The notes beneath the pieces were generated by a model. The model was given only the letters and a program-made list of their open reading frames with translations, was not told the origin of the DNA and ran no database searches. The translations under genes and the position numbers were made by a program. Shown piece after piece: positions 6,296 to 9,455 of a DNA stretch of 9,455 bases. Source of the stretch: Fimbriiglobus sp. (GTDB lineage Bacteria; Planctomycetota; Planctomycetia; Gemmatales; Gemmataceae); assembly GCA_025352585.1 (NCBI GenBank), contig JANXTD010000160.1, positions 1 to 9,455 of the forward strand. Direction: 5' to 3'. Each line of letters begins with the position of its first letter. The stretch's first letter is position 1.

Positions 6296-6874
6296 GTGAC
6301 GACTTCGCTCCTTTCGCCACGTCCCGCCCCCGCCGGCCCCCGGCCGGTGCTGTGGACGTGCGCCGAGTTCCACCGGCTCGGTGACGCGGGGGCGTTCGAG
6401 GGCCGGCGGGCCATGCTCATCGGCGGCGTCATCCTGGAGGAGGGGCCGAGGAACCCGCCGCACGCGATCACGCTCGAACTCGTCGAGGCGGCGGTGCGGG
6501 CGGCGTTCGGGGCCGGCTGGCGGATCCGCGGGCAGTCGCCTTTGGTTCTGGGCCAAGACCTCGACCCCGAACCCGACCTGGCGGTCGTCGCCGGCACGCC
6601 GCGCGGCAGCACCGGGCACCCGACGGCGGCGGTGCTGGTGGTCGAAGTGGCCGACTCGTCGCTGGCGTTCGACACCCACGAGAAGCGGTTGCTGTACGCC
6701 CGCGCCGGCGTCCCCGAGTATTGGGTCGTCGATGTCAACGGCCGGCGACTGCTCGTCTACCGCGACCCGCAGGCCGGCGACTACGCTACGCAGCAGGTTG
6801 TCGGCCCGGCGGGGGCCGTGTCGCCGTCGGCGGTGCCGGCGGCCGTCGTGCGCGTGGCGGATCTGCTGCTGTGA
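6296..6874 (+). CDS. Uma2-family PD-(D/E)XK protein (putative endonuclease)
   Basis: The protein has 192 residues, the usual size for Uma2 (DUF820). The nuclease-fold signature is visible: E92-P-D94 in LDPEPDLAVV, E117 in VLVVEVADSS, then a helix with K130 in HEKRLLYARAGVPEYWVVD. These residues would form the metal-binding PD-(D/E)XK core. The family is hugely expanded in cyanobacteria and planctomycetes, and its physiological role is unresolved; the nuclease assignment is structural. GTG 6296 was chosen because GGAGGA (6283-6288) lies seven bases upstream; an in-frame ATG at 6272 has no such site. A 98-base gap separates it from the kelch gene, so it may be transcribed independently. Its stop is only ten bases from the convergent aconitase stop, with no room for a terminator between them. 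Confidence 0.88.
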   Translation: MTTSLLSPRPAPAGPRPVLWTCAEFHRLGDAGAFEGRRAMLIGGVILEEGPRNPPHAITLELVEAAVRAAFGAGWRIRGQSPLVLGQDLDPEPDLAVVAGTPRGSTGHPTAAVLVVEVADSSLAFDTHEKRLLYARAGVPEYWVVDVNGRRLLVYRDPQAGDYATQQVVGPAGAVSPSAVPAAVVRVADLLL

Positions 6875-6884
6875 CGCCGCGGCG

Positions 6885-9455
<2,571 letters not shown>

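Overview
The window is very GC-rich, with coding parts strongly biased to G/C at the third codon position. It looks like chromosomal DNA of a planctomycete, most likely of the Gemmataceae (Gemmata-like). This is an inference from gene content. The window holds a pseudopilin-like DUF1559 protein with the HX9DG C-terminal motif, which is heavily expanded in that phylum. It also holds a Uma2-family PD-(D/E)XK protein, a secreted TPR-like protein of a type I associate with Gemmata relatives, and a two-domain NagB/PIG-L protein. No rRNA, tRNA, CRISPR array or phage module is visible.

Layout. Bases 1-168 encode what looks like the C-terminal end of a transposase, probably ISAs1-like and cut by the window edge. 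A small zinc-ribbon protein (415-648) and a secreted TPR-like protein (771-1526) follow on the + strand. Next is a 649-residue fusion of a glucosamine-6-phosphate deaminase-like domain to a PIG-L/LmbE deacetylase domain (1590-3539). A 415-base gene-free stretch then contains a 16-bp perfect palindrome and, further on, an AT-richer segment with a plausible sigma70-type promoter. That segment leads into a tight three-gene cluster: DUF1559 pseudopilin-like protein (3955-4893), small putative lipoprotein (4905-5189) and secreted six-blade kelch-type propeller (5217-6197). A Uma2-family gene (6296-6874) follows at a larger gap. The rest of the window (6885-9455) is aconitase AcnA on the minus strand, convergent with Uma2. 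Its N-terminal roughly 40 residues lie beyond the right edge.

How the genes relate. AcnA is a TCA-cycle enzyme. The NagB/PIG-L fusion suggests amino-sugar catabolism feeding fructose-6-phosphate to glycolysis. The DUF1559, lipoprotein and kelch genes have spacings of 11 and 27 bases and all carry export signals, so they are probably one transcript for envelope or extracellular proteins of unknown role. The left end (transposase remnant, zinc ribbon, TPR-like gene flanked by a 16-bp direct repeat) looks like accessory DNA. I did not find a clear undescribed system. The most promising leads are the fusion enzyme with its altered active-site residue and the pseudopilin/lipoprotein/kelch cluster.
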